Source: Mycoplasmopsis maculosa (lineage in GTDB: Bacteria > Bacillota_I > Bacilli_A > Mycoplasmatales > Metamycoplasmataceae). Taken from it: a stretch of DNA of 64,000 nucleotides. The notes below the pieces were generated by a model. The model was not told where the DNA came from. It did no database searches and saw only the letters and a list, made by a program, of their open reading frames with translations. The first letter of the stretch is position 1, and every line of letters starts with the position of its first letter. The stretch lies in NCBI RefSeq assembly GCF_900660665.1, contig NZ_LR215037.1:372001-436000 (forward strand), given 5' to 3'. The position numbers and the translations under genes are program-made. Positions 35,701-47,442 of the stretch are shown here, piece after piece.

Positions 35701-37672
35701 GTTCAGACTCATTTCTAAAAACAATATTATTTTCTGAAGATAAAGTAAAAGTTTTTATAACTTGATTATTAAATTTTACTTGAATATCATAATTTAACTT
35801 GTTTTCGATTTCAGCTGAATTTTTAATTATGTCAAAAGTAAAATATTTTGAAAGTGAATTATTTTTTAATTTTATATATTGTTTTTGTTCATCAATATTA
35901 AAATTATTTCATTCATTTTTTGAAAATTTTGAAATTTCAAAATAATCAATAGAAAAAATTTGATCAATATTAGTAAATGTTACATTATCAATAATTTCTG
36001 ATATATTACTTTGAAATTCTAATCTTGAAGTGCCTAAAACTTTACTTTCTTTGTTTGATTTTAATACTACTTCATATTTAATAATTAATGTATTTTTATT
36101 TGAATTTTCTAATTCTAAATCATATATTTTATAATCGAAATATTTTGTATCAGGATTTGTTAAAAAGATATCACTATTCTTTAAAGTTATATTAGCTGAA
36201 TAAAGATTTGTTTTATCTTTTTCTATTTTTGATATATTAGGATTTAAATCATAAACTACACTTTGAGTTTCTTCTCGTAAAACATCTTCATAACTTCTTT
36301 GATCATTTAAAGAAGAATCATTATTAATAATTTCCTTTATTTCATTCAAAGAAGTAGATAAAAACGTGTATTCATTTTCTAAATCAAATAAATTTATATT
36401 TATTAAGTTATTTTCGAAAAATTTATTACTAATATCAACCATTTTTTTGTAAAAATCAAATGTTGTTTTTCCTTTAACATTATTTGAGTTAAAACTAGAA
36501 ATTTTTTCTTTTAATTCTTCAAAAACAGTCTTAATATTTTCTAATTTAGAATCTAATTGATTTAGTTCCTCATTTGTTTCAACATTATTAATAACAACTT
36601 TTAAAATGCTATTTAAAATATTATTTTCAAATACTGATTCATATTTATTGATTGAAACAGTTTTAGCTTGATCTACTAAATTACTATTCGCTTCTAAAAT
36701 TTCATCTACTATTTTATTTAATTCAATTAAACTTGTAGCACTTGAAATTTTGAATCTTAATTCTTCAACTTTTGAATTTTCAAAATTATTTACTTTATTT
36801 TCTAATAAATTAGTTACTTCATTTTTCTTTTCTTTTAAAGAACTTAAAATAACATTATTACTTAAAATGTAATTTTTTGTTTCGTTTATTAATTCATTAA
36901 CAATTTGTAGTGTTGATTCAATAATATTATTTTTATCAATTAAATTATCAATGTTTTCATACCTGTTTCTAATATTAACTATTTTTTCATCGTTTGAATT
37001 AGCTAATTCATCATTTTTTAAATATCAATTTAATAAATCTAAATTTCTATTTATTTTTAATAAATCTAAAACAGATTTTTCTAAAAAGTTTGTTTTATAG
37101 TAATTTTCTAAATTATCAATAAAGACTTTTTTTATTTTCTCATTATTTATATTATCAAAAATATAAGAAAGTTGTTTTTCAATTTTTAAATTATCTTGAA
37201 AAATTTGATTATTTATTTTTAAAAGTTTTTCATAAACGTTTTTTATATCTTCAACAGTTTTAGAATTTATATCTGAAAAAGTTATATATGTATTATTTAT
37301 CAATTTATCTAATCTTAATAATTCTTTATTGATTTCATTCAATTCTTCTTTATTATTTGTTTCAAAATAAGGTTTATTTAATTCTAAATTAATTATATTT
37401 TTATAAATATCTAAAAAGCTTTTTATATCTTTAACAAAATTTTTAAAATTATAGTTTATATTTTCTTCTAAATTTATACTTTCAAAAATTGAATTTTTAA
37501 CACCTTTAAAATATTCAAAATCATTTAAAGAAAAATAATCATTTATTTCCTTTTTCTCATCATTATATTTTGAATCGTTATAAGAGTTTGAATCATTAAT
37601 AGAACATGATAAAGTTGTTAAAACTGATGTTATTGATAAAGTAGAAGAAGTTATTAATATTTTATTTTTCAT
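32753..37672 (-). CDS. DUF31 serine-peptidase lipoprotein, locus 2 (intact)
   Basis: This is a 1639-residue lipoprotein: signal peptide ending LTTLSC (Cys about 23). A long helical, coiled-coil-like region (about 40-450) is followed by several beta-rich regions shared with locus 1, such as FINLVNDYEQVLYPEIILNN. The C-terminal peptidase domain has His in FLTNHHVQGMDD (about 1361), Asp in NADLSIVIWDIN and Ser in GGNSGSGFFIDDN (about 1557), the DUF31 triad. Some DUF31 enzymes (MIP) cleave host immunoglobulin bound by a partner; the substrate here is unknown. Its ATG overlaps the stop of the upstream discoidin-like lipoprotein gene (TAATG). The frame is open throughout with TGA as Trp, so unlike the locus 1 copy it should be produced, provided the upstream message is translated or bypassed. 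Confidence 0.9.
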
Positions 37673-38927
37673 TATTGTCCTTTATTAATAATTAAGTCAT
37701 AAATTTTATAATTACTTAATTCATTATAAATAGCTATTTTATAGTTTTTTTGATTTTCATTTTCTGTCAATAAAGCTATATCCAAATATTTACCTATATA
37801 TTCAAAAGTTAAATTTTTTATATCAAAAACATTATTCATAACGAATTGACCATTTTCGTTTAAAGTTGCTTTTTCGTTATTTAACGATATAGAATTTAAA
37901 GAAATGTCTGTTTTTACATTATTTTTTAGTTCAACTGTATTTGAACCAAAAAATTTGACATCAGTTACATATATAGAAAGACTTTGATTTTGACTATTTC
38001 TAGCAGGTGTCCATTTTACTTTAATCCATTGAGTTGTAGTTTTATCAAAATTAATTGTTTGCGCAGCAAAAGTTCCTTGTCATTTATGATGTGGTTTAAA
38101 AGGTGGAAAATCTTCTTGATTTGCTTTGTCTTGATTATTAACATTAACTCAATTTTTTCCATCTTCAGAAGTCTGAATGGTAATATTTGTAGGCATTTTC
38201 ACTGGATTACCAGTTTGATTTGATTTAAAATCTAATAGCGTAATATCCATTCTTGAAACTTGTTTTGGTTTTGTTCATTTAAAAATAAAATAAGTTTGTG
38301 CATTTGCATAATTAAAATCTTCTCAGTTATGTCATGCTGATTGATTAGATTCAGAATTATCGCCACGGTCTATCAATTTAGGTAATTTAGGTATATGAAT
38401 ACTATATTCACGACGTTCAGCTCTTGTCAAAGTTGAAGTATCAACATTAAGACCATCATCTAGTAATTCTAAATTAGAATCATCGATATAAGTATAATCA
38501 GTATAAAAAATTAGTTTTGCTTTAATATTTTCATATCCTTCAACATCACCATAAATTATTTTATTGTTAGTTGCAGCAGTAGAATTATCTTCTAAAATTC
38601 AATTAACACTTTTGTTTAATAAATTATCATTATCTAAAATTTCAACTGTTGTAGGTAATTCGCTTTTATTTCAAATCTTTCCATTTTCTGTCTTAATTAT
38701 TTTTGTAAAAATTAAAATTTTACTTTCTTTAATATCATTAATTTCTTTAAATGATAATTCTTTCTTTGAATAATCTATTTTATTTGTAAATAATTTATTT
38801 TCATTATAAACATTTTCTTTTTTTCTTTAATTTGTTCTTTTTGAACGTTTTCATCATTTTTACTACATGATGAAAGAACTATTGCACTGCTTCCTAAAAT
38901 CGGAAGTAATATGTTTTTTAATTTCAT
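37672..38927 (-). pseudogene. Lipoprotein with discoidin-like domain, locus 2, out of frame at an A7 run (possibly phase-variable)
   Basis: ATG 38927 starts a lipoprotein signal (IVLSSC, Cys about 21). The frame crosses an A7 run (38818-38824 on the plus strand as T7) and stops soon after. With A8 it would continue to TAA 37672-37674 as a protein of about 418 residues. The continued frame carries a discoidin-like domain: DRGDNSESNQSAWHNWEDF, SRMDITLLDFKSNQTGNP, ITIQTSEDGKNWVNVNNQ, QWIKVKWTPA. It is a paralogue of 30797-32038 but lies first in its operon here, upstream of the peptidase. Confidence 0.8.
38818..38824. repeat. A7 homopolymer (minus strand) that breaks the locus 2 discoidin gene
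   Basis: Seven T on the plus strand, A on the coding strand, about 35 codons into the gene. A8 or A5 would restore frame with the discoidin domain. Confidence 0.8.
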
Positions 38928-39250
38928 TTTGTTCCTTTTTTATAAACATATTATTAAAATTTTGATGAATAATATATATTTTTTTATTTTATCATTTTTT
39001 AATTTTTATAAAAATGTTATTTTTATAATATTTTTACGCATTTTTTAAGAAAATTATTATTATTTTCTCTATTTTCTTTTTTTCTAAAAAATAAGTTGTA
39101 TTAAAATTAAATGAAAGACTAGAATGCAAAATATTATTTTTCTTCATTCATAACTACAATACCTACAATAGCTATTTTATGTTCTAATGAAGCAATAAAA
39201 CAATTTAAATAAAAATAAAAAAATCAACATTTCTTTGTTGATTTTTTAAA
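38928..39250. other. Intergenic region upstream of DUF31 locus 2, with der terminator
   Basis: The first part should hold the promoter of locus 2 on the minus strand; it is too AT-rich to pick a single -10. Positions 39216-39247 form a hairpin (AAATCAACA/TGTTGATTT) with T run on the minus strand, a terminator for the cmk-der operon. No gene seen. Confidence 0.55.
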
Positions 39251-40558
39251 TTACTCTAAACCTGATTTATTTCTAAAAATTATATTAATAGGACAACCTG
39301 TATAATCAATAGCTTGTCTTATTTGTTTTTCTAAAAATCTTTGATAACTAAAATGAACAAATTTTCTATTATTAACAAAGAAAATAAATGTAGGAACTTT
39401 ATCTTCTGTTTTACGAACAAAATAAATATTTAATCTGCCGCCATTATAAGGAGCTGCTGGTTGAATTAATTGAGTCTCTCTAATTAAATTACTTAATATA
39501 CTTGGTTTTATATCTCTTTCAAGATTTGTTTTTACTTGCGTTATTTTTTCTATTAGTTTTTGCATTCTTAAACCTGTTTTAACAGAAATAAATTCAACTG
39601 GAACTCATGGAACAAAGTGAAATCTATTACGCATTTTCTTTTCAAAATCATGCATAGTGTATGTATCTTTTTCAACTAAATCTCATTTATTTACACAAAT
39701 AATAATTGGTTTATTATTTTCTAAAGCATACCCTATTATTCTAGCATCAAAATGAGAAAGTTCTTGAGTAGAATCAATTAATACTATAGATAAATCAGAT
39801 TCGTCTAGTGAACTCATTGCTCTTTTTAAAGCAAGTGATTCAACTTGATCATCAATTTTACTTTTTCTAGTAATACCTGCTGTATCTATTATTTCAAAAT
39901 CTTGACCATTTAATGTTACAATACTTTTTACGCTATCTCTTGTAGTTCCTGCTATTTCAGAAACTATAGAACGATTTTCCTTACTTAAAAAATTTAATAA
40001 GCTGCTTTTTCCTGCATTTGGGCGACCAATTATTGACAACTTAAAATATGGGCTAGAAATTTCCTCATCAAGATTTAAATGTTTCAAACATTGATCTAGA
40101 ACATCACCAACACCATTTCCATGAAGAGCACTTATTCTATAAATGTGTTCAACTCCTAAAGAATATCAACTATAATCAAAAGAACTAATATTATCTAATT
40201 TATTTGCTACTACAACAATTGGTTTTCCTGATTTTTGTAATAATTTAAAAATCATTTTATCATCATTTGTTATATCACCATTGCCATCTACCATAAATAT
40301 TATTACATTAGCTTCTTCAATAGCAATTTTTGCTTGTATTTGAATTTGTTCTTGGAATGGTTTATTTTCAATTTCAATTCCACCGGTATCAATTAATCTT
40401 ATTTCTTTACCATTTCATGTGAATGTTTCATAAAGTCTGTCCCTTGTAACTCCAGGACGATCAAATGTTATACTGCTTCTTTTTCCAATAAGTCTATTAA
40501 AAAGTGTGCTTTTGCCAACATTTGGTTTTCCTATAATTGCAATAATATTTTTTTTCAT
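39251..40558 (-). CDS. der: Ribosome-assembly GTPase Der (EngA)
   Basis: This is a 435-residue protein with two tandem GTPase domains and a C-terminal KH-like domain. Domain 1: GKPNVGKST (about residues 9-17), DTGG (about 57), VVANKLD. Domain 2: GRPNAGKSS (about 179), DTAGI, ICVNKWDL. The double G domain is unique to Der, which helps 50S assembly. It starts immediately after the cmk stop codon, the classic cmk-der pairing in mollicutes. Confidence 0.97.
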
Positions 40559-41224
40559 TTACTTTGCTCTCTCTCCAGCTAAAAGAATAATATAATCAAC
40601 CACTTCTTCAAATGTCATATTCGTGCAATCTATTTCAATAGCATCTTCAACTTTATGTAATGGATCTGTTGACCTATGAGTATCTTGATAATCGCGAGCT
40701 ATAACTTCTTTCAGAATGATTTCATATTCGCTTTCAAAACCTTGTTCTAAATTTTGTTTATATCTTCTCATGGCTCTTTCTTTTGGATCAGCATTTAAAA
40801 ATATCTTTAATTCTGCGTTAGGCATAAGTCTAAATGTTGTATCACGACCATCCATAATATAACCTTTATCTTTAACAGTTATATGTCTTATAAATTTAAC
40901 AACCCATTGTCTAACACCATCGTATTGTGCTATTTTAGAAGCAGCTTTGGAAATTAAATCTTCTCTTATTTCTACACTAACATTTTCTTGATGTAAAAAT
41001 ACTTCTTCATTAGAATTTATAAAAATATCACTTTTATCAAGAGAATTAAAAACTGCCTCTTGATCATCAAGGTCAACTCCTAATCTAACTGCATTCAAAG
41101 CCAATGCTCTGTAAACACTTCCTGAGTTAATAAATGTATATCCTAACTTACGAGCTATTTCTTTACTTACAGTTGATTTACCAGCTCCACTTGGGCCATC
41201 TATCGCTATATTTATTCGTTTCAT
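40559..41224 (-). CDS. cmk: Cytidylate kinase
   Basis: This is a 221-residue NMP kinase: P-loop AIDGPSGAGKSTVSKEIA at the N-terminus, SGSVYRALAL for the NMP site, YIMDGRDTTFRLMPNAELK near 125, and RYKQNLEQGF near 165. It phosphorylates CMP/dCMP. It is followed without gap by der. Confidence 0.97.
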   Translation of the reverse strand: MKRINIAIDGPSGAGKSTVSKEIARKLGYTFINSGSVYRALALNAVRLGVDLDDQEAVFNSLDKSDIFINSNEEVFLHQENVSVEIREDLISKAASKIAQYDGVRQWVVKFIRHITVKDKGYIMDGRDTTFRLMPNAELKIFLNADPKERAMRRYKQNLEQGFESEYEIILKEVIARDYQDTHRSTDPLHKVEDAIEIDCTNMTFEEVVDYIILLAGERAK

Positions 41225-41284
41225 AATCCCTACCTTATTTATTTAATATTATTATTATAAATAATAAAATAAAAAATAATAAAG

Positions 41285-41719
41285 TTAAATTTCAACTTTA
41301 TTAATAATTATTTCTGTTGTTTCATCAAAATTTAGCTGATGATCATCATAAATTGTATTTTTCTTATTATTTTCAGAATTTAATGTTTCTAAAATATTGT
41401 CATATAATCCAGAACTAAAACTAATTTGTCTAAAGTAATTGCTCTCTACATTTTTAGGATTAAATTTTTTAATTTCTACAAGATTTCGAAATCAAAAACT
41501 ATCATCTAATTCTTTAATTTTAAAAGAATTTTCAAATTTATCATTTTTATCGAAAGCATCTTTAAAAAAGTATTTTTCGTCACCTAATATATTTTCAAAA
41601 ATCTCTATATTTTTTCTTAATTCTATATCATTATTTATCAAACTGTTAAACATGTTTTCATTTGAATATTGACTTTTATCAAAGACGCTTTGTAATTCTT
41701 TAATTGGCTTTTTGTTCAT
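41285..41719 (-). CDS. Hypothetical protein
   Basis: This is a 144-residue protein, hydrophilic, rich in Asn, Glu, Phe and Lys, with no signal peptide or membrane segment. The single TGA near 41489 is Trp. ATG 41719 lies about 45 bases after the repeat lipoprotein gene (stop 41765). Its stop codon lies inside a hairpin (41275-41305) that can terminate on the minus strand. I do not recognise the family. Confidence 0.65.
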
Positions 41720-41764
41720 AATTTAATTATATAAAAAAAGACAGTAATATAATTACTATCTATT

Positions 41765-44335
41765 TTATTTTTCTAATTGAATTACTAATTCTTGTATTTT
41801 TGAGCCATTATTAGCATTTCTTGTATCAATAAAATATTGATATATTCTATCTGCATTTTTAATATAAATTGTTATTAAGCCAATTGATTTAACGTCATCT
41901 GATATATTTTCACTTGGTGAAAGTTTAATTATATTTTTAATAATTGTACCTTTACGATTTACTTTTTTGATTTCATATTGATCATCTTCTAAAGGCATAA
42001 AACCAAGAGGACCTAATATAGGATTTTTATTTAATCTAGAAGCAAATGTGAAATCACTTAAGTCTTTATCAAATGAAGCGTAAAAAGCTTTTTCATGATT
42101 TATTACATCTAAAAATTTAGGTAATGAGTAATCTAAATTTTTATTTGAAACAAATGGAGTTTCAAAAGTAATAATATTTGATGAAGAAGATTCAGTTTTA
42201 CTATTAAATATCTTTATTGATTCTAATTTATATTCAACTATTTCTAGTTTTTCTGATCCTCTTGAAGCTTCAACAGGAATAGGTGAAATAAATTTAACAA
42301 TTAATTTTTTTGTTTCAGAATCATATTTAAATTCAGAATCTATTTTATCACTTGTTGTTAATATTTCTTCATTAGATCCTTTTACTTTAACTTTTCAATT
42401 TAATTCAATAAATTTATTTGTTGGAGTATTAGCATTTTCTAAATAAGTTGGTTTTTCTTCTAAAACTTTTTCATAATTAAAATCTCTTAAAACAGAAGTA
42501 TTAGCAACAAAAGCTTCTTCAGGTTGTCTTTCTTCTTTTAAATCAACACCTTGTTTAGCTTCTTTTGTATCAAAAAACACATCTTTTCATTTATTATTAT
42601 TTGATCCTAAAAATGTGTTAAATTGATAAGAATAAATTCTATCTTCATTTTTTAAATATAAAAATCCTATTCTTGCGGTTTCTAAATCAGATAATTCTTT
42701 ATTTAAAGAAATCTCAACAATATTTTTTATATCAGATCTATTTCTTTTTACTACTTTTATTGTATATTCAGAATCATTCATTATTGTTGGTGTAAGTTCT
42801 TTTATAGAAACTAAAACACCTGCTAATTTCATTGATGAAATATCTTTATCGAATTCAACATAAATTTTTGAGCCTTGATTAATAACATCTTTAACAATAG
42901 GAGATTTGTAATCCTTTACTTCATCATGAGTAACATTTTGTAATGAAATTTCTTCTGTTTTGTCGCCATTTAAAATTAATATTTTTGAAACTTCATAGCT
43001 TATTATTTCTTTGCTTTCTTCAGAATCAATAGCTAATGTTGGTATTGGAGAATTTGTTTTAATAATTATTTTTTTATCACTGGTAGAATACTTAATAAAT
43101 GAATTAATTTCTTTTGAAATAATAGTTGTTTTTTCTTCCATTCCCTTAATGCCTACTTTAAATTCTAATTTAACTTTAATTTTTTCAGAAGCATCATTGT
43201 TTTTTATAAATTCTGGTTTTTGTTCTTTTGGTAATTCAAAATTAAATTCTCTAATAACTTTATTTTGAGTAATAAACGCTTCGCTTTCTATTCTAGAATT
43301 TGGTATTACAACTGATTTATAAACTGCAGGTTTTTCAGGTTCATCTGTTATATCTTTATCAATATTAGGATTTTCAAAAATAGGAATATTTTCAATATCA
43401 GAGTCTTTTTTAGTTTTTAATGTTATGTTTATATCGTCGAATTTATTTTCATTTCCAGGTGTTAATGTACTGAATTTATAAATATAAACTCTATCAGAAT
43501 TTTTAACATATAATTTTCCTAATCTAACAGACTCAATGTTCTGATCAATATTAACCAAAGAAATTTCTAAAATATTTTTAATATCACTATTTTTTCTATT
43601 TAAAACTTTAATAGAATAATTTTCATCAGGCAATTTCTTAGCTGAAATATTTTCAATTGCTATAAGCATAGATGAAAAAGATAAGCCTTCGATTGATTTA
43701 TCAAACTCAATGTAAAATTTATTATCTTTTTTAATTACATCTTTAACTTTAGGAAAAGAATAATCTAACGATTGTTCTGAAACAAGTTCTTTATCTAGAT
43801 TAATTTTTTCAACTAAATCATCTTTTTTAATTTCAATATTTTTTATAGAATAACTTTCAATTTCAACTGGATTTCCATTTTCGTCATTACCTATTGCAGG
43901 AACTGGTGAAAATAAAAATAGTTTCAATTCTTTAGAAGATTCAACAAAACTAGTTTTAGCTTTTATTGATTCGCCTTTTACTGTAAGTTTTGTTTTTTTC
44001 TCATCTTTTAAAATAATGTTTCATTCTATTATAGCATCAACAATTTTTTCATCGCTAGACTCATTAAAAAATAATGGTTTAGTTTTTGATGAGTAATCTA
44101 AAGTTAATGAAAAGTCTCTTGTGACCATTCCATTTGTAATAAACGCTTTCTCGTTTTCTCTTGATAGTTTTAATTCAATGCCTTCATTATTAGGGTTTTC
44201 AGGTTTTTTATCTTTTTCTGGAAAAGAAGGTTTTTCAACTGGTTTTTCGTCATCTATAGAACAACTAATTGCTAAAGAAGCAACTGATGCACTACTTATT
44301 AATGAAAATATAATTTTTTTGTTATTTTTTTTCAT
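41765..44335 (-). CDS. Surface lipoprotein with three tandem ~270-residue repeats
   Basis: This is an 856-residue lipoprotein: signal ending LAISC (Cys about 25), then a Pro/Lys/Glu-rich linker. Three diverged repeats follow, each starting like EKAFITNGMVTRDFSLTL (rep 1, about residue 57), SEAFITQNKVIREFNFEL (rep 2, about 345) and EEAFVANTSVLRDFNYEK (rep 3, about 595). Each repeat has a later YSIKVLNRKNSDIKNILEIS-like block and ends with VKNSDRVYIYKFST-like strands. The repeated beta-rich domains are probably exposed. The frame is one register with TGA as Trp. Function unknown; adhesin or antigen is possible. Confidence 0.85.
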
Positions 44336-44421
44336 TTTATGTCCTTTATTTTTTTAATATAATTCACTTTATTGCTTATTATAAAACTTTATTTTTAGCA
44401 AATAAAACAAAAAATGTAATT

Positions 44422-45240
44422 TTACTTACATTTTAAAATATATTTTTTTATAGTTTTTCCTAAGCCTGCATTTTTATAATTATATTTAGAAATTACATCT
44501 GCAGTCTTTTTAAATCTTTTTGACCCGTTTTTCATTGAAATTAATACGCCTAATTTGTTTCCACTCATATCATTTTCAGTATCACCTATATGAGCACATT
44601 CTTCGGGTTTTATACCTAAATTAGAACAAAATAATATTTCTGAATCTCCTTTTGTGCAATTTTTAGAAGTAATTTCAATCATATTATTTCTTTTACCTGT
44701 GAAAACTATTTCTAAATCATTTGAAAATTCATTTTTTATATTTTCATAAAATTTTTTAATCTTTCTAGGGCTAAAATCTCAAATCATCATTTTTGAAATT
44801 GGTTTTTCAAAAATAAATTCTGAATATTTTTTTGCTTTTATTTTTGAAAAACTTAAAATAAATTTTAAAAATTTATTATTAGTAAAACAATTATTTTTTA
44901 TGTCAGAATTTATAATAAAAGATAAATTTGTTTTTTCAACTAATTTTATAATTTTTTTTACTAAATCACTATTAATAGATTCATTTTTTATAACTATGCC
45001 ATTTTGTACAACATATGATCCATTCCATGCTAAAAAATCACTTTCTGAGCCTATATCTTTTAATAATACTTTTGTATGACCGTCAGGTTTTCTTCCTGTT
45101 GAAACAACAACTTTAATTCCTTTTTGTCTTGCTTCATCAACAAGTTTTCTGTTTTTTAGACTTATTCTTTTTTTACCATTTTTAATGGAATCAATTGTTG
45201 TCCCATCTAAGTCAATAAATATTAATTTTATATTTTTCAT
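44422..45240 (-). CDS. HAD-superfamily (Cof-like) hydrolase
   Basis: This is a 272-residue protein. Motif I is FIDLDGTTIDS at the N-terminus, motif II VVSTGRKPDGH near 50, motif III KGD near 195, and motif IV HIGDTENDMSG near 215. The cap placement and the GDTENDM motif are those of Cof-type phosphatases acting on sugar phosphates or nucleotide cofactors. Substrate cannot be told. The TGA near 44779 is Trp. Confidence 0.9.
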
Positions 45241-45262
45241 AATAAAATTATAAATTTAATTA

Positions 45263-45907
45263 TTAAATAATTGTATTTTTAATATCGTTTTTTACAATTT
45301 CAAAAACCTCAAAATCAGTTAGGTTATTTGTATTAATTATTTTGTAATTTATATTATATTTTTTCATTAATAAAATAAATTCACTCTTGTAACAATTCAA
45401 TAAATCCTGAAAATAAGTTTCATTTTCTTGAAAATTTTTTATTTCTACTTCACGACCTCTTTTAAATATTCTTTTTTTAAAATTAAATCAATCTATGTCC
45501 AAAAAATAAGCAATATCAGGTATATCATCATATTCTATTATTTCATTGAATAATGCTTCAAATGCTTCAAAATATTTATTTTCCTTCTTTTTTAAAGTAA
45601 CTTTAGCAAAAATATAATGTTCCAGATTAAATCTATCTAAAAATATAAATCCTTTATTACCTTCATTTTTTAATAATCAGTTTTCTTTTGACTTTTTAAA
45701 AAAATCTGATAAATATTCAATTATATAAGCTTGAAATGAAATATCAATATTAGGCTTTTTTTTATATATTCATTTTAAATAAGTGTTAAATATTTCATCA
45801 TTTTCACCAAATTCTTCTAATACAATCGAATTTTTAAAACTACTAGCTAATTTTTTACTTAAGGTGCTTTTCCCTGCACCTATCATTCCGCTTATAGCTA
45901 TAATCAT
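45263..45907 (-). CDS. Deoxynucleoside kinase (dNK family), copy 1
   Basis: This is a 214-residue protein: P-loop ISGMIGAGKSTLSKKLA, VLEEFGENDE, FQAYIIEYLSDFF, FLDRFNLEHYIFAK near 110 and the lid KRIFKRGREVEIKNF. This is the deoxyadenosine/deoxyguanosine kinase pattern. It phosphorylates deoxynucleosides for DNA precursor salvage. It overlaps the upstream paralogue by 10 bases. The two may form a heterodimer or divide substrates, as the paired kinases of Lactobacillus do. Confidence 0.88.
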
Positions 45908-46572
45908 TTTTTTCCTCTTTTTAATACTTTTTTATGATTATTTATTATTTCTAAGGCTTTTTTTAAAACTTCATCTTCACTTAAATTATCTGTTTCAATT
46001 ATTTCATAAATCAAATTATATTTTTCGGCTTGTTTTATAAAAAGATCTTTATATGCTTCATATAACTTTGTAAAATATTCTTTATTATTTTCATAATTGT
46101 TAATTTCTACTTCACGACCTCTTTCAAATAGTCTTTTTTCAAAAGTATCATAAGTCATATTTAAAAATATAGCTAAATCAGGAGTTTCATTCTTTGTGAT
46201 TAACTTTGTGAATAATGCATCATATCCTTTTAAATATTTTTCACCTTTTACTTTTAAATTTACATTAGCAAAAATATAGTGTTCTATACTAAAACGATCT
46301 AAAATAATATGATCTTTTTCTCAACTCTTATTATCATCATTAAATTTGTTTATAAGTTCATTTAATTTAGTTGTATGATTTTCTACAACATATGATTGAA
46401 AACCTATTGACAAATTTGGTTTTTTTTCGTATAATCATTTCAAAAAAGTATTAAATACTTCATCATTTTCATCAAATTCTTCTAATATGTAAGAAGATTT
46501 AAAATATTCATGCAATTTTTTAGTTAAAGTGCTTTTTCCACTACTTATCATTCCGCTAATTCCTATTAACAT
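45898..46572 (-). CDS. Deoxynucleoside kinase (dNK family), copy 2
   Basis: This is a 224-residue protein in code 4; the TGA at 45904-45906 is Trp and the stop is TAG 45898. P-loop ISGMISSGKSTLTKKLH, LDRFSIEHYIFANV near 115 and lid KRLFERGREVEINNY. It is close in sequence to copy 1 and lies just upstream in the same operon, overlapping it by 10 bases. A recent tandem duplication is likely. Confidence 0.88.
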
Positions 46573-46613
46573 ATTTCTCCTTTTATTAAAAAATAGATTA
46601 TAAAAAAGCATTA

Positions 46614-47330
46614 TTATAATGCTTTATAATCACTAATCATTTGTAGAACAGTTTCAAATGATTTATTAAATTTTTGTTCTCTTGTTATAGAATCTACAAA
46701 TTCCATATTTGGCAAAATATCACTAATTTGTAAAATAGATGCAGCTTTTTTACCATATCTTTTTGCAACCGCAAATAAAGCATAACTTTCTGCATCAACA
46801 ACATCTGATGCGGTTTCCTTAATTGTATCCTCAATATTTCTTATACTATAAAAGACGTCTGCAGAATGAACACTTCCTATTTTATAATCAAAATTAAGTT
46901 TTTTAGCACTATTTATTAGTTCATCTGTAAGGATTTTGTCTGGATAGTATACTTTTTGAAGTTCGTTATTATTTAACATACTTATTGCTGTATTATCACT
47001 ATAAGATCTATTTATAATAACTAGATCTAATAATTTTCATTCCTTACGATAAGTACTTGCTGACCCGCAACGAATAATTACATCAACACCATATTCAACA
47101 TATAATTCATTTGCATATGTTCCTGTTGAATATTGTCCCATGCCGTGTGAACCAAAAGTTATCTTTTTGCCCTTGTAATAACCTGTGTAAAATGATGCAT
47201 TTCTTAAATTACTAACTTCCTTTACATCATCTAAATATTTATAAGCCATAAACTTCATTCTATTTGGGTCACCTGAAAGAATTACTATTCTTGCTATATC
47301 GTTTTTCTTTGCATTAATATGTATTGACAT
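46614..47330 (-). CDS. deoD: Purine nucleoside phosphorylase
   Basis: This is a 238-residue protein. Family features: INAKKNDIARIVILSGDPNRM at the N-terminus (shown in part: ARIVILSGDPNR), GSHGMGQYSTGTYANELY near 60, IIRCGSAS near 90, and VVDAESYALFAVAKRYGK near 180. It cleaves purine (deoxy)nucleosides with phosphate. It is next to two deoxynucleoside kinases, forming a salvage cluster. The stop codon lies inside a terminator-like hairpin (about 46603-46624). Confidence 0.93.
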
Positions 47331-47442
47331 AATACCTCCGGATAATTAATTTTACTCTAATTTTTTTATAAAAAGTAGTTTTTATCTTTAAATTTTTATA
47401 ATTAACTATTCTTCTATATATAATTAATATTAGGAGGAGAAT

